A DNA stretch of 64,000 nt from Acidobacteriota bacterium (GTDB lineage Bacteria > Acidobacteriota > Terriglobia > Terriglobales > Acidobacteriaceae). Position 1 is the first letter of the stretch. Each line of letters begins with the position of its first letter. The notes beneath the pieces are model-generated. The model did no database searches, was not told the origin of the DNA, and saw only the letters and a list, made by a program, of their open reading frames with translations. The position numbers were made by a program, and so were the translations under genes. Of this stretch, positions 28,003 to 36,487 are shown piece by piece. The stretch is from positions 1 through 64,000 of the forward strand of contig JAJXZT010000011.1 of the NCBI GenBank assembly GCA_021779935.1. Direction: 5' to 3'.

Positions 28003-29652
28003 CTAGTCGCTCTTCCTGTACTTGCGGTAGCGCCTGATGAGCGCGTTGGTGGACGAATCGTGCTGTAACTCAGCGCTGGACTGCTCCAGTTCCGGAACGA
28101 TTCGCTTCGCCAGCACCTTGCCCAGTTCCACTCCCCACTGGTCAAACGAATCGATACTCCAGATGGCTCCCTGCGTGAACACGCTGTGCTCGTAGAGCGT
28201 GACAAGTTTGCCCAGCACTTCGGGCGTCAATCGCTCCGCCAGAATCGTGTTCGATGGACGGTTGCCTTCGAATACCCGGTGCGGCGCCAGCCACTCCGGC
28301 GTTCCCTCGGCTCTCACTTCCTCCACCGTCTTTCCAAATGCCAGCGCCTCGGATTGCGCAAAAACGTTCGCCATCAGAAGGTCGTGATGGTTCCCCAGCG
28401 GATTCAGTGTCTGGTAGAACCCGATGAAGTCGCACGGAATCAATTTCGTTCCCTGGTGAATAAGTTGATAGAACGAGTGCTGCCCGTTCGTGCCCGGCTC
28501 TCCCCAGAAAATCGGCCCGGTCTGGTAGTCGACCTTCGCGCCTGCCAGGTTGACGTGCTTGCCGTTACTCTCCATCGTCAACTGCTGCAAATACGCAGGG
28601 AATCGCTTCAAATACTGTTCGTACGGCAATACGGCGATGGTCTCCGCGCCAAAGAAATCGTTGTACCAGATCGCCAGCAATCCCATCAGCACTGGCAGGT
28701 TTTTGTCGAAAGGCGCGGTCCGGAAATGTTCATCCATGGCACGCGACCCAGCCAGCATTGCCCGGAAATTTTCCGGCCCAATCGCGATCATCGTCGACAA
28801 TCCAATCGCCGACTCCATCGAGTAGCGTCCGCCGACCCAGTCCCAAAACTCGAACATGTTCGCCGTATCGATCCCGAACTTCTCCACTTCCTCGGCGTTT
28901 GTCGACACAGCCACAAAATGCTTCGCCACTGCCGCGTGCTGGCCCAATTTGCCGACAATCCACGAGCGCGCCGTATGTGCGTTCGTCATCGTCTCCAGCG
29001 TCGTAAAAGTTTTCGACGAAACGATGAACAGCGTCTCTTCCGGATTCAAATCGCGTGTCGCTTCTTCGAAGTCCGTGCCATCCACGTTCGACACGAAGCG
29101 GAACGTCATATCGCGACGGCTGTAATGCCGCAGCGCTTCATACGCCATGACCGGTCCCAGGTCTGACCCGCCAATCCCAATGTTCACCACGTTGCGAATC
29201 GGCTTGCCCGTGTATCCCAGCCACTCGCCTTCGCGGACCGCATCCGCAAAGCGCGTCATCTTGCCCAGGACCGCGTGAACTTCCGGCACAACGTTTTTGC
29301 CGTCCACCAGGATCGTGTCGCCCATCGGCGCACGCAGCGCCACGTGCAGCACCGCGCGGTTTTCCGTGACGTTGATCTTGTCTCCGCGGAACATCGCATC
29401 AATCCGCTCGCGCAACCCGCTCTCATCGGCCAGTTGCAGCAACAAACGCATCGTCTCGTCCGTTGCGCGGTTCTTCGAGTAATCCAGGTAGAGCCCCGCG
29501 GCTTCCACCGCCATCCGCTCGCCCCGGCGCGGGTCATCGCGAAACAGCGCTCTCATATGCGCTCCACTGATTGCCGGAAAGTGCGCCTGCAACGCCTTCC
29601 ACGCCGTGCGTTCCGTGAGTGGTTGCGATGGTCCCTTCGTCTCTGTAGTCAC
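28003..29652 (-). CDS. pgi: Glucose-6-phosphate isomerase
   Basis: Glycolytic enzyme interconverting glucose-6-P and fructose-6-P, 549 residues from GTG 29652. The open frame reaches an ATG at 29724 that would overlap the upstream gene; GGGAGGG placed before the GTG decides the start. Signatures are [45 protein letters not shown], and the second PGI motif near the C-terminus ([20 protein letters not shown]). The catalytic Glu/His region is [10 protein letters not shown]. It is a normal-length class I (proteobacteria-like) PGI. Confidence 0.97.
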   Translation of the reverse strand: MTTETKGPSQPLTERTAWKALQAHFPAISGAHMRALFRDDPRRGERMAVEAAGLYLDYSKNRATDETMRLLLQLADESGLRERIDAMFRGDKINVTENRAVLHVALRAPMGDTILVDGKNVVPEVHAVLGKMTRFADAVREGEWLGYTGKPIRNVVNIGIGGSDLGPVMAYEALRHYSRRDMTFRFVSNVDGTDFEEATRDLNPEETLFIVSSKTFTTLETMTNAHTARSWIVGKLGQHAAVAKHFVAVSTNAEEVEKFGIDTANMFEFWDWVGGRYSMESAIGLSTMIAIGPENFRAMLAGSRAMDEHFRTAPFDKNLPVLMGLLAIWYNDFFGAETIAVLPYEQYLKRFPAYLQQLTMESNGKHVNLAGAKVDYQTGPIFWGEPGTNGQHSFYQLIHQGTKLIPCDFIGFYQTLNPLGNHHDLLMANVFAQSEALAFGKTVEEVRAEGTPEWLAPHRVFEGNRPSNTILAERLTPEVLGKLVTLYEHSVFTQGAIWSIDSFDQWGVELGKVLAKRIVPELEQSSAELQHDSSTNALIRRYRKYRKSD

Positions 29653-29707
29653 GATTCCCTCCCTTGCCGATGACTCTGGCCCTGCTGTCTTGGATGCTGC
29701 TCCACGG

Positions 29708-30109
29708 CTATTCGCTGACTTCAACTTCTCCGTGGTCCCGCCAGATCGCTATGGCTGCGCCACCCGCGCACACCAGCATGAACACCTTCAGCACTTGCGC
29801 CGGTCGCAGTGTGGACTCACCCATCAGCGTCCTCACAATGCTCAGCATGGCGCTCGACGTACAGAATCCAAAATACAGTCTCTCCCGGATGCAGCGCGAG
29901 CGATGAAACAAGTAAAGCAGCACGCTCGAAACAACCGCATACACCGCCAGCATCACGAAGCCGCTGGTTCGCGTCGAGCGTTCCATCGTAAATAGCGCCC
30001 GCTGCGCCGGTCCCACCAGGCCGCGTCCCGCCACTGACAGAAAAACAACTGCGTGGATCAGTGCAATGATTGCTCGCTTGCGGCTGTTCAAGAGAAAGTA
30101 TTCGTCCAT
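29708..30109 (-). CDS. Small integral membrane protein, unknown function
   Basis: 133 residues from ATG 30109 (GGAAGA ahead; an in-frame alternative lies 5 codons upstream). Three to four membrane helices are visible: [51 protein letters not shown] with its flanks, and [18 protein letters not shown]. The tail is acidic (DHGEVEVSE). I do not recognise a named family. It ends 55 bases before the pgi start on the same strand, so the two may be cotranscribed. Confidence 0.7.
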   Translation of the reverse strand: MDEYFLLNSRKRAIIALIHAVVFLSVAGRGLVGPAQRALFTMERSTRTSGFVMLAVYAVVSSVLLYLFHRSRCIRERLYFGFCTSSAMLSIVRTLMGESTLRPAQVLKVFMLVCAGGAAIAIWRDHGEVEVSE

Positions 30110-30175
30110 GTTTTCTTCCAGCACTACCGGAAACCCTCTATTTTAGCGCGGACGCGCGCGTGGCACACCAAAGCG

Positions 30176-30340
30176 CTACTTCGCTTTCGGTTGCCCCTGC
30201 ACCGTTTCCAGCGTTGCCAGTTCCGGGACGATAATGTTAAAACCAATAGAGAGGATGCGCATGAAATTCACTCCGGGGACATCGTATTGCTCCACACCGC
30301 ACATCGTCGCGGTCCCGGATAATTGCGCGCCTAATTGCAT
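30176..30340 (-). CDS. Possible 54-residue small protein
   Basis: An open frame from ATG 30340 to TAG 30176. The product contains CGVEQYDVPGVNFMRILSIG followed by FNIIVPELATLETVQGQPKAK, a composition that looks protein-like (mixed hydrophobic core, charged end). No signal peptide is present and the ribosome site is weak. It could be a real small gene or the tail of a decayed one. It precedes the small membrane gene on the same strand. Confidence 0.3.
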   Translation of the reverse strand: MQLGAQLSGTATMCGVEQYDVPGVNFMRILSIGFNIIVPELATLETVQGQPKAK

Positions 30341-30392
30341 TCGGCCCGATTTTCCGCTGAATCGACTCTCAAGCGATCGGCTGCCGGATACC

Positions 30393-30456
30393 TAAGACGA
30401 AATAAATATCAAAAGTCTTAAGCCACCTTCCGACAGCCCGGTTGGTGGCTTTTCGT
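30393..30456 (+). promoter_or_regulatory. Two hairpins ahead of aspS (leader or terminator)
   Basis: TAAGAC (30393-30398) pairs with GTCTTA (30415-30420), and AAGCCACC (30420-30427) pairs with GGTGGCTT (30444-30451), followed by TTCG and then an A/T-rich run. The second hairpin ends 39 bases before the aspS start. It could be an attenuator in the aspS leader or an intrinsic terminator; which one cannot be told from sequence. Confidence 0.4.
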
Positions 30457-30490
30457 TTATCGCAATTTTTCAGTGCACAGGAGAGCAGAC

Positions 30491-31804
30491 ATGCAGCGGC
30501 TTCCCATAGCAACAGCCAAGCGATCCGTTGGCGACACGGTTCGCATCTGCGGTTTCATCGAAACTGTCCGCAAACATAAGCGGATGGAATTCCTTGTCGT
30601 CGCTGACCGCAGCGGCCGCATTCAGGTCGCTCGCGAGATTCCCGCTGAAGAGGCCGCAGGAGAAGTCCACGCTCGGGCCTTCGCTCCCGGTGACGCCGTC
30701 GATATCACTGGACGAGTCATCGCAAATTTCACCGTCGCGCTCGACGGCCTCGAACTCGTCCCCGACTCCATCGCCGTCGCCGGTCCCGCGCAGCACGGCC
30801 TCCCCATCAACGAAATGTCTGGCCGCGAGGCGCTTCTCGACTGGCGCTATCTTGCCCTTCGCGAGCCCCGTAACCGGCTCGTCTTCGAGGTCGCCACCGC
30901 TGTCGAGCACGCAATGCGGCTGCACTGGCATGAGCAGGACTTTCTCGAACTCCACTCTCCCAAGCTCATGCACAGCGCCAGCGAATCCGGCGCCGAGACT
31001 TTTTCGCTCGAATACTTTCATCTCGGGCACGCCTATCTCGCGCAGTCGCCGCAGTTCTATAAGCAGATGGCGATTGCCGCCGGCTTCGAGCGTGTCTTCG
31101 AGATTGGCCCCGTGTTTCGTGCCGAAGCCTCATTCACCTCGCGTCATGCCACTGAATTTACAAGTGTCGATGTTGAACTGGCATGGATCGAGTCGCACGA
31201 GGACGTAATGGCCTGGGAGGAGCGCTGGATTGCGTTCGTTCTGCAACAGTTGCACTCCCGATACTCCGAAGCCGTGCAGCGGGAATTCAACACTGCTATC
31301 CGCGTCCCCAGCCTTCCCTTTCCCCGGCTCACCATGGAAGAGGCGCACCAGGTTCTCTCCCTCCGCAAGTACGCCATGGCAGCCAACACCCGGCGCGGCG
31401 ATATCGACCCCGGCGGTCTGCATGAACTCGCGCAATACGTCGAAGAAACCTTCGGCTCGGAATTCTATTTCCTCACCGATTATCCCAGCTCGCTGCGCCC
31501 CTTCTACCACATGCGCTACACCGAGGCGCCGCACCTTACCAGGAGTTTCGACCTCATGTGGAAGGGGATTGAAATCACCACTGGAGCGCAGCGCGAGCAC
31601 CGCTACGCCGTTTTGCAGGAGCAGGCGCAGAAGGCCGGCCTTTCGCACTCCGTCCAGTACTATCTCGACTTCTTCAAATACGGGTGTCCGCCGCACGGAG
31701 GTTTCGGCCTCGGACTCGCCCGCTTTGTCATGTGTTTGTTGCAGTTAGAGAACATCCGTGACGCAACGTTTCTCTTCCGCGGGCCCCGGCGGCTTACGCC
31801 ATAG
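30491..31804 (+). CDS. aspS: Archaeal-type aspartyl-tRNA synthetase (probable aspartate--tRNA(Asp/Asn) ligase)
   Basis: Class II synthetase of 437 residues from ATG 30491, with AGGAG ahead; a GTG six codons earlier is not needed. The N-terminal OB-fold anticodon-binding domain (VRICGFIETVRKHKRMEFLV) is followed by the class II core with motif 2 (FEIGPVFRAEASFTSRHATE) and EFTSVDVELAW. Motif 3 is GLGLARFVMCLLQ, and the ending is the archaeal/AsnRS-like RGPRRLTP. Bacterial AspRS is about 580 residues with an insertion absent here. Such compact enzymes in bacteria are usually non-discriminating, charging tRNA-Asn with Asp for GatCAB. By my hand alignment the Trp of discriminating archaeal enzymes is Glu here. 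Confidence 0.88.
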   Translation: MQRLPIATAKRSVGDTVRICGFIETVRKHKRMEFLVVADRSGRIQVAREIPAEEAAGEVHARAFAPGDAVDITGRVIANFTVALDGLELVPDSIAVAGPAQHGLPINEMSGREALLDWRYLALREPRNRLVFEVATAVEHAMRLHWHEQDFLELHSPKLMHSASESGAETFSLEYFHLGHAYLAQSPQFYKQMAIAAGFERVFEIGPVFRAEASFTSRHATEFTSVDVELAWIESHEDVMAWEERWIAFVLQQLHSRYSEAVQREFNTAIRVPSLPFPRLTMEEAHQVLSLRKYAMAANTRRGDIDPGGLHELAQYVEETFGSEFYFLTDYPSSLRPFYHMRYTEAPHLTRSFDLMWKGIEITTGAQREHRYAVLQEQAQKAGLSHSVQYYLDFFKYGCPPHGGFGLGLARFVMCLLQLENIRDATFLFRGPRRLTP

Positions 31805-31982
31805 TCACCGCCCCCGCCCTGCCGTCCAACTTTGGACTCTTTCCCGGCGTCGTGCAGAAGAAAAAACTAACGCTTGGCGCCCAAGTGGTAGTAAATATGA
31901 TGCGTACATAGACGATTACGGATTTATCTGTGGGAGACACTGGGCCTGACTCGGACGCCAAACGGAATAGGGAGGCTGCGTT

Positions 31983-32129
31983 ATGTTCGAAAGCTTGGAC
32001 CAGCAGATTGAAGAGGCTGAGGGAACTCCTCCAACCATCACCCAACGGATACTGCGCTATGCCGGGGTCTTCGCCGTTACGGTGGTTGTCCTAGGCGCCC
32101 TTTACATGGGAATCCGCTTGATGGGCTAA
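31983..32129 (+). CDS. 48-residue single-span membrane protein
   Basis: ATG 31983 follows AGGGAGG at good spacing and TAA ends at 32129. The N-terminal half is polar and acidic (MFESLDQQIEEAEGTPP). The C-terminal half is one membrane helix (YAGVFAVTVVVLGALYMGIR). The architecture is that of the many tiny inner-membrane proteins found in this phylum; no function can be assigned. It lies alone, 180 bases after aspS, and converges with the metallophosphoesterase gene. Confidence 0.65.
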   Translation: MFESLDQQIEEAEGTPPTITQRILRYAGVFAVTVVVLGALYMGIRLMG

Positions 32130-32191
32130 CGGCCTTTCCGGTTCGCCCGCAGGCAGGCAGCAGCAGGCAGTGTGCCTGCAACGGGATTTCC

Positions 32192-33340
32192 TTACCGTTC
32201 CTTACTCACGGGAACGGAAGTGGTTTTTGTGTGTTCTGCACTTCGCATCGTAATCTTCACAATCTCTCCTGGTGACCATAGCCTCATCCGTGGTCCCCAC
32301 GTGCCCGTCCCGCGACACACAATCAGCGGCATTCCATCCACAACATAATGGCCGCCCAGGAACGGCGTCACCAGTCGCACCACGTAATTGAACGGCCAGA
32401 TTTGTCCGTTGTGCGTATGGCCGGAGATCATCAGTGACGCCCCGTCGCGCGCCGCCCTCTCCGGCAGCACCGGTGTATGCGAAACAAAGATCACGGCCGA
32501 ACCTGCGGGATGCCCCGCCAGCGCATGATCGACAAATTCTTCGCCATTGCCCGACTGACGGCGTCGCGTGCCCAGGTCGTCCACGCCCGCCATCACCAGC
32601 CCCGGTTCCACTTCCACCCACTGATCGCGCAGCACGTGGATGCCCGCGTCTTCCAGCAGGTGCCCTGTATTGATTACCCTGCCATAACTTTCGTGATTTC
32701 CATTCACCGCCCACACGCCCAGCGGTGCCGAGAGCGTTCGCATGATCGGCAGCAGTTTCTGTCCACCTTCGCCATATCCTTCAACAATGTCTCCGGCAAG
32801 CACGACAATGTCCGGATGCAGCGCATTGATTTGCGCGATACGGGCCGCCAGCCATTTCCCTCCGATTTGCGAACCCAGGTGCATGTCGCTGGCCACCACC
32901 AGCACCATGCCATCGCGCGCCGCAGGAAGGCCGGCTACCGAGATCTCGTAGTTCTCCACCGTTGGCGGGCGCGTTCCCTGGACAAACGCAAGGATCGAAA
33001 GCACTCCGGCGGCAACCACGGCCCACCCGCGCAGCGCCGGAACAACTGGCCGCAGGCAGAATCCGAAGCAGGTTACGGTATCAATCGCAAGTTCGCAGAC
33101 GAAGAGCAGGAACAGAACGCCAACCCAGTCCGTGCCGATGATCTCTAGCGCCTGGCTCAGCCATCGCAGACCCGGGCGATCGATGATGCGTGAGACGATG
33201 AAACTCGCCCACAACAATCCACCCACGCTGAACAGGAGTTTGCGCGAGATGTGTGCCGCCACCACCGGAATCGTGGCGATGCGCCAGAAGACGTAAACGT
33301 GCAGCACCGTCCAGATTGCGAGCACCACAAGGATGAACAT
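32192..33340 (-). CDS. Membrane-anchored calcineurin-like metallophosphoesterase
   Basis: 382 residues: four N-terminal membrane helices (about 1-130) and a soluble metallophosphoesterase domain carrying every metal-ligand motif: SDMHLG, GDIVEG, GNHE, SHTP and GHTHNGQ. The arrangement matches YaeI/YkuE-type phosphoesterases, some of which cleave lipid head groups (UDP-diacylglucosamine in LpxG-type enzymes). The substrate is not evident. It is transcribed divergently from the S53 protease across 364 bases. Confidence 0.87.
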   Translation of the reverse strand: MFILVVLAIWTVLHVYVFWRIATIPVVAAHISRKLLFSVGGLLWASFIVSRIIDRPGLRWLSQALEIIGTDWVGVLFLLFVCELAIDTVTCFGFCLRPVVPALRGWAVVAAGVLSILAFVQGTRPPTVENYEISVAGLPAARDGMVLVVASDMHLGSQIGGKWLAARIAQINALHPDIVVLAGDIVEGYGEGGQKLLPIMRTLSAPLGVWAVNGNHESYGRVINTGHLLEDAGIHVLRDQWVEVEPGLVMAGVDDLGTRRRQSGNGEEFVDHALAGHPAGSAVIFVSHTPVLPERAARDGASLMISGHTHNGQIWPFNYVVRLVTPFLGGHYVVDGMPLIVCRGTGTWGPRMRLWSPGEIVKITMRSAEHTKTTSVPVSKER

Positions 33341-33704
33341 ATCGATATCTCAATCCATCGCACGCGCGAGGGCTCATCGTTACCGTTATCCACTCTAAAC
33401 ATGCAGTCTTTGGCCGTCTGTGCGCAACGTCACTCTGGATTCCGAGCACAGTTCACCTTGTCCTGCGGTGCGATGTTCATGGTGCTTTCCGCCACTCGCA
33501 TGCATCGAATGGTTCATGGTTACCACCCTGGACGTTCGGATCAAAACTTGTTCCGGCCCGGCGTGTTAGCTCCATGCAGGACCCCATTTTTGTGCGCTCG
33601 TCGTCTTATGTGCGCCCCTCCGTGCCGGTGGCTGGTTGCCCATCTCGCGGAACCCGCTGTGACTTGCCATGCGCAAGAACTATGACTTATGAGGTTTGAT
33701 CTAT
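33341..33704. other. Divergent intergenic region
   Basis: 364 bases between the metallophosphoesterase and S53 protease starts. I see GAGG ahead of ATG 33705 and no gene, strong repeat or clear promoter; short open frames here have no ribosome site. Confidence 0.35.
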
Positions 33705-36167
33705 ATGCGGCCCACGTCTGCCGTGCTCTCTAGAACTGCTCTATTTCCGTTGCTGGTCGCCCTGTTGTGCGTTGCCTCGTTTGGCCAGGTTGCCCCCATG
33801 AATCGCCTTTCGCAAGCCATCGACGGCACGAACGTGACTCAACTGCGCGGAAATGTCAGTCCGCTCGCCAAGCCGGCCTTCGATCGCGGTGCCGTGGCTC
33901 CCTCCTTCATGTTGGATCGCGTTACGCTCGTCTTCCAGTCAACGCAGACCCAGCAGGCGAGCCTCAATACGCTTCTTCAGGAGCAGCAGGATCCTTCTTC
34001 ACCCAACTATCACAAGTGGATCACGCCCGAGCAATACGCCGATCAGTTCGGCCTCTCCGTCAGCGACTTCAAGAAGGTCGAAGACTGGTTGCAATCGCAG
34101 GGTTTCACCATCGATGAAGCCGCGCGCAGCCGCACCTTCATTGCTTTTGATGGCACCGCCGGGCAGATCGCCTCGGCCTTCCACACGCAGATTCATCAAT
34201 ACATGGTCGGCGGCAAGCTCCACTATGCCAACGCCACCAATCCATCCGTTCCTGCCGCGCTTGCCGGTATCGTGCAGGGTTTCCGTTCGCTCAACAACTT
34301 CCTCCCCAAGCCGCGCAACATCGTCGTTCGCAAAGTAAATCCCAATTTCACCTCCAATGTCAGCGGCAGTCACTTCCTCGTCCCAGGCGATGTTGCCACC
34401 ATCTACAACATCACTGGTCTCTACAATTCCGGCATCGATGGCACCGGTCAGAAGATTGCCGTCGTCGGACAGACCGACATCAACATGACCGACATCGAGA
34501 CCTTCCGCAGTGTCTCCGGTCTTCCGGTCAACGATCCCACGGTCAAACTCATCACGACAAAGGATCCCGGAATTGTCACTGGCGACATCGACGAAGCCAA
34601 TCTTGATCTCGAATGGTCGGGTGCCGTGGCGCCGAAGGCGCAAATCATCTACATCAATTCCGCCAATGGCGCCTTCGACTCCATGCAATATGCCATCGAC
34701 AACAACGTCGCTCCCGTCATCAGCGTCAGCTATGGCGATTGCGAAGCCAATTTCGCCGCATTGGACATCTCGAACCTGACCACTCTATTCAATCTGGCTC
34801 AGGCGCAGGGACAGACGGTTGTCGCCGCCGCCGGTGACAGTGGTGCCGCCGATTGCGACTACAGCACCAGTGCCAGTAAGCAGGTCACCACCGCCACGCA
34901 CGGTTACGCCGTCGATATTCCGCCCGCCTTCCCCAACGTCACAGGGATTGGCGGTACGGAATTCAACGAAGGCTCTGGCACCTACTGGAATCCGACTCCT
35001 GCGAACAACGAGAATGGTCCCACGGCGATCTCCTACATCCCGGAGATGGTTTGGAATGACACCACCTACGAGATCGCCAATGGCGGCTCTCTCTCTGCCG
35101 GTGGCGGCGGCAAGAGCACACTCTTCACCAAGCCCACATGGCAGACCGGCACGGGTGTTCCCGCTGACGGCCAGCGCGACGTGCCTGACATTTCCTTTGC
35201 CGCCTCTGCCGATCACGACGGCTACCTTATTTGCTCGCAGGGAAGCTGCGTCGTTGGCTATCGAGCCTCCGCAGGTGGGAATCTGGATGTTGCCGGTGGA
35301 ACCTCCGCAGGTGCACCGGTCTTTGCCGGCATCGTCGCCTTGATCAATCAGAAAATTGGTTCCGCGCAGGGTTTCATCAACCCGACGCTCTACACGCTCG
35401 CGGCTTCCAATCCCGCTGCATTCCACGACGTCACCACCGGCAACAACAATGTTCCGTGTACCGCTGGCACCACTGATTGTCCCAGCGGCGGCTCCGGCAC
35501 CATCGGCTACAACGCAACTGTCGGCTACGATCTCGCCAGCGGTCTCGGCTCCATCGATGCAACCGCGCTCGCTACTGCCTGGCCCACCTCGTCAACGCCG
35601 CCGCCCCCCGCCGATTTCACTCTCTCGTCCAGCGCCAATAGCCTGACGATGACGCGCGGCTCGTCTTCTGTTTCCTCCACGGCCACCATCACCGTCACCG
35701 GCCAGAACGGTTTCACCGGCAACGTTGCTCTCACTTGTTCCGTTTCGTCCGGACTCACCGGCGTTACATGCAGTTTTGATAAGACCAGTGTCGCCGCTGG
35801 CGGTACCGCCACGCTCACTGTCACCGCCCCGGCAGTCAGTTCCACGCAGGCAGCGCCTGCCGTTACATCACAACTGTCGTTGGGACTGCAAAGTATCTTC
35901 GCGCTCTCACTGGGAGCGTTCTTCACCTTCAGGAAGCGCGCACCCGGTTCGCGTGGATTCCTCGGTCGCGTTCCGCGCGGAGTTCTGTTCGTGCTGATGG
36001 TTGCTTGCCTGCTTGCGGGAATGATCGCCTGCGGAGGTGGAGGCGGCAGCACCAGCAGCACACCAACGCCACCTCCAACGCCGACTCCGCTGACTGGCAC
36101 CGTTACTGTTACCGGCACCAGCGGAACTCTCACTCACTCTGTTTCCGTCTCGGTGACGGCAAACTAA
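33705..36167 (+). CDS. Kumamolisin-like S53 (sedolisin) serine-carboxyl peptidase with Ig-like tail
   Basis: Exported acid protease of 820 residues. It has a signal peptide (FPLLVALLCVASFGQ), an activation prodomain (about 40-190) and a sedolisin catalytic domain. The domain has Glu297 and Asp301 (DEANLDLEW), oxyanion Asp378 (AAGDSGAADCD) and Ser534 (GGTSAGAP). The calcium-site region is NATVGYDLASGLGSID. An Ig-like domain follows (about 610-710), then a hydrophobic stretch and Arg/Lys (LSLGAFFTFRKR). Next come a second hydrophobic stretch ending MIACGGGGGS, a Pro/Thr linker and a short beta repeat (TVTVTGTSGTLTHSVSV). Such tails are frequent in acidobacterial secreted proteins. It is followed by a TonB receptor. 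Confidence 0.93.
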   Translation: MRPTSAVLSRTALFPLLVALLCVASFGQVAPMNRLSQAIDGTNVTQLRGNVSPLAKPAFDRGAVAPSFMLDRVTLVFQSTQTQQASLNTLLQEQQDPSSPNYHKWITPEQYADQFGLSVSDFKKVEDWLQSQGFTIDEAARSRTFIAFDGTAGQIASAFHTQIHQYMVGGKLHYANATNPSVPAALAGIVQGFRSLNNFLPKPRNIVVRKVNPNFTSNVSGSHFLVPGDVATIYNITGLYNSGIDGTGQKIAVVGQTDINMTDIETFRSVSGLPVNDPTVKLITTKDPGIVTGDIDEANLDLEWSGAVAPKAQIIYINSANGAFDSMQYAIDNNVAPVISVSYGDCEANFAALDISNLTTLFNLAQAQGQTVVAAAGDSGAADCDYSTSASKQVTTATHGYAVDIPPAFPNVTGIGGTEFNEGSGTYWNPTPANNENGPTAISYIPEMVWNDTTYEIANGGSLSAGGGGKSTLFTKPTWQTGTGVPADGQRDVPDISFAASADHDGYLICSQGSCVVGYRASAGGNLDVAGGTSAGAPVFAGIVALINQKIGSAQGFINPTLYTLAASNPAAFHDVTTGNNNVPCTAGTTDCPSGGSGTIGYNATVGYDLASGLGSIDATALATAWPTSSTPPPPADFTLSSSANSLTMTRGSSSVSSTATITVTGQNGFTGNVALTCSVSSGLTGVTCSFDKTSVAAGGTATLTVTAPAVSSTQAAPAVTSQLSLGLQSIFALSLGAFFTFRKRAPGSRGFLGRVPRGVLFVLMVACLLAGMIACGGGGGSTSSTPTPPPTPTPLTGTVTVTGTSGTLTHSVSVSVTAN

Positions 36168-36178
36168 ACGTCTGATCG

Positions 36179-36213
36179 CGCGGTTTCCTGTCATGCGGGA
36201 AGCCGCGTTTGTT
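36179..36213 (+). terminator. Intrinsic terminator after the S53 gene
   Basis: CGCGGTTTCC (36179-36188) pairs with GGAAGCCGCG (36198-36207) through one G-T wobble, followed by TTTGTT. It starts 12 bases past the stop codon. Confidence 0.65.
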
Positions 36214-36487
36214 CTCCCTGCAAGCGCTTCAATGACGCTTGCCGATTGCGATGCGCGTCACTTTTGTGACAGTTGATGAGGTGGCACCGCATGACTAATT
36301 TGTCATCTTCACGAAAGACATTTGTTACCTCGCAAGCGCACAATGAGGCATATCGAAAAATAGACGGAGCCTGTGCTCTTCGACGCTCCCAACTTTCATC
36401 GTTGTCTCATACTTGCCATGTATCCGTTCGCGCCGATCGATTTCTTCGCGACGCGCGCTCAACAGTTCTCTTGCTTGGAGCCTTGTA

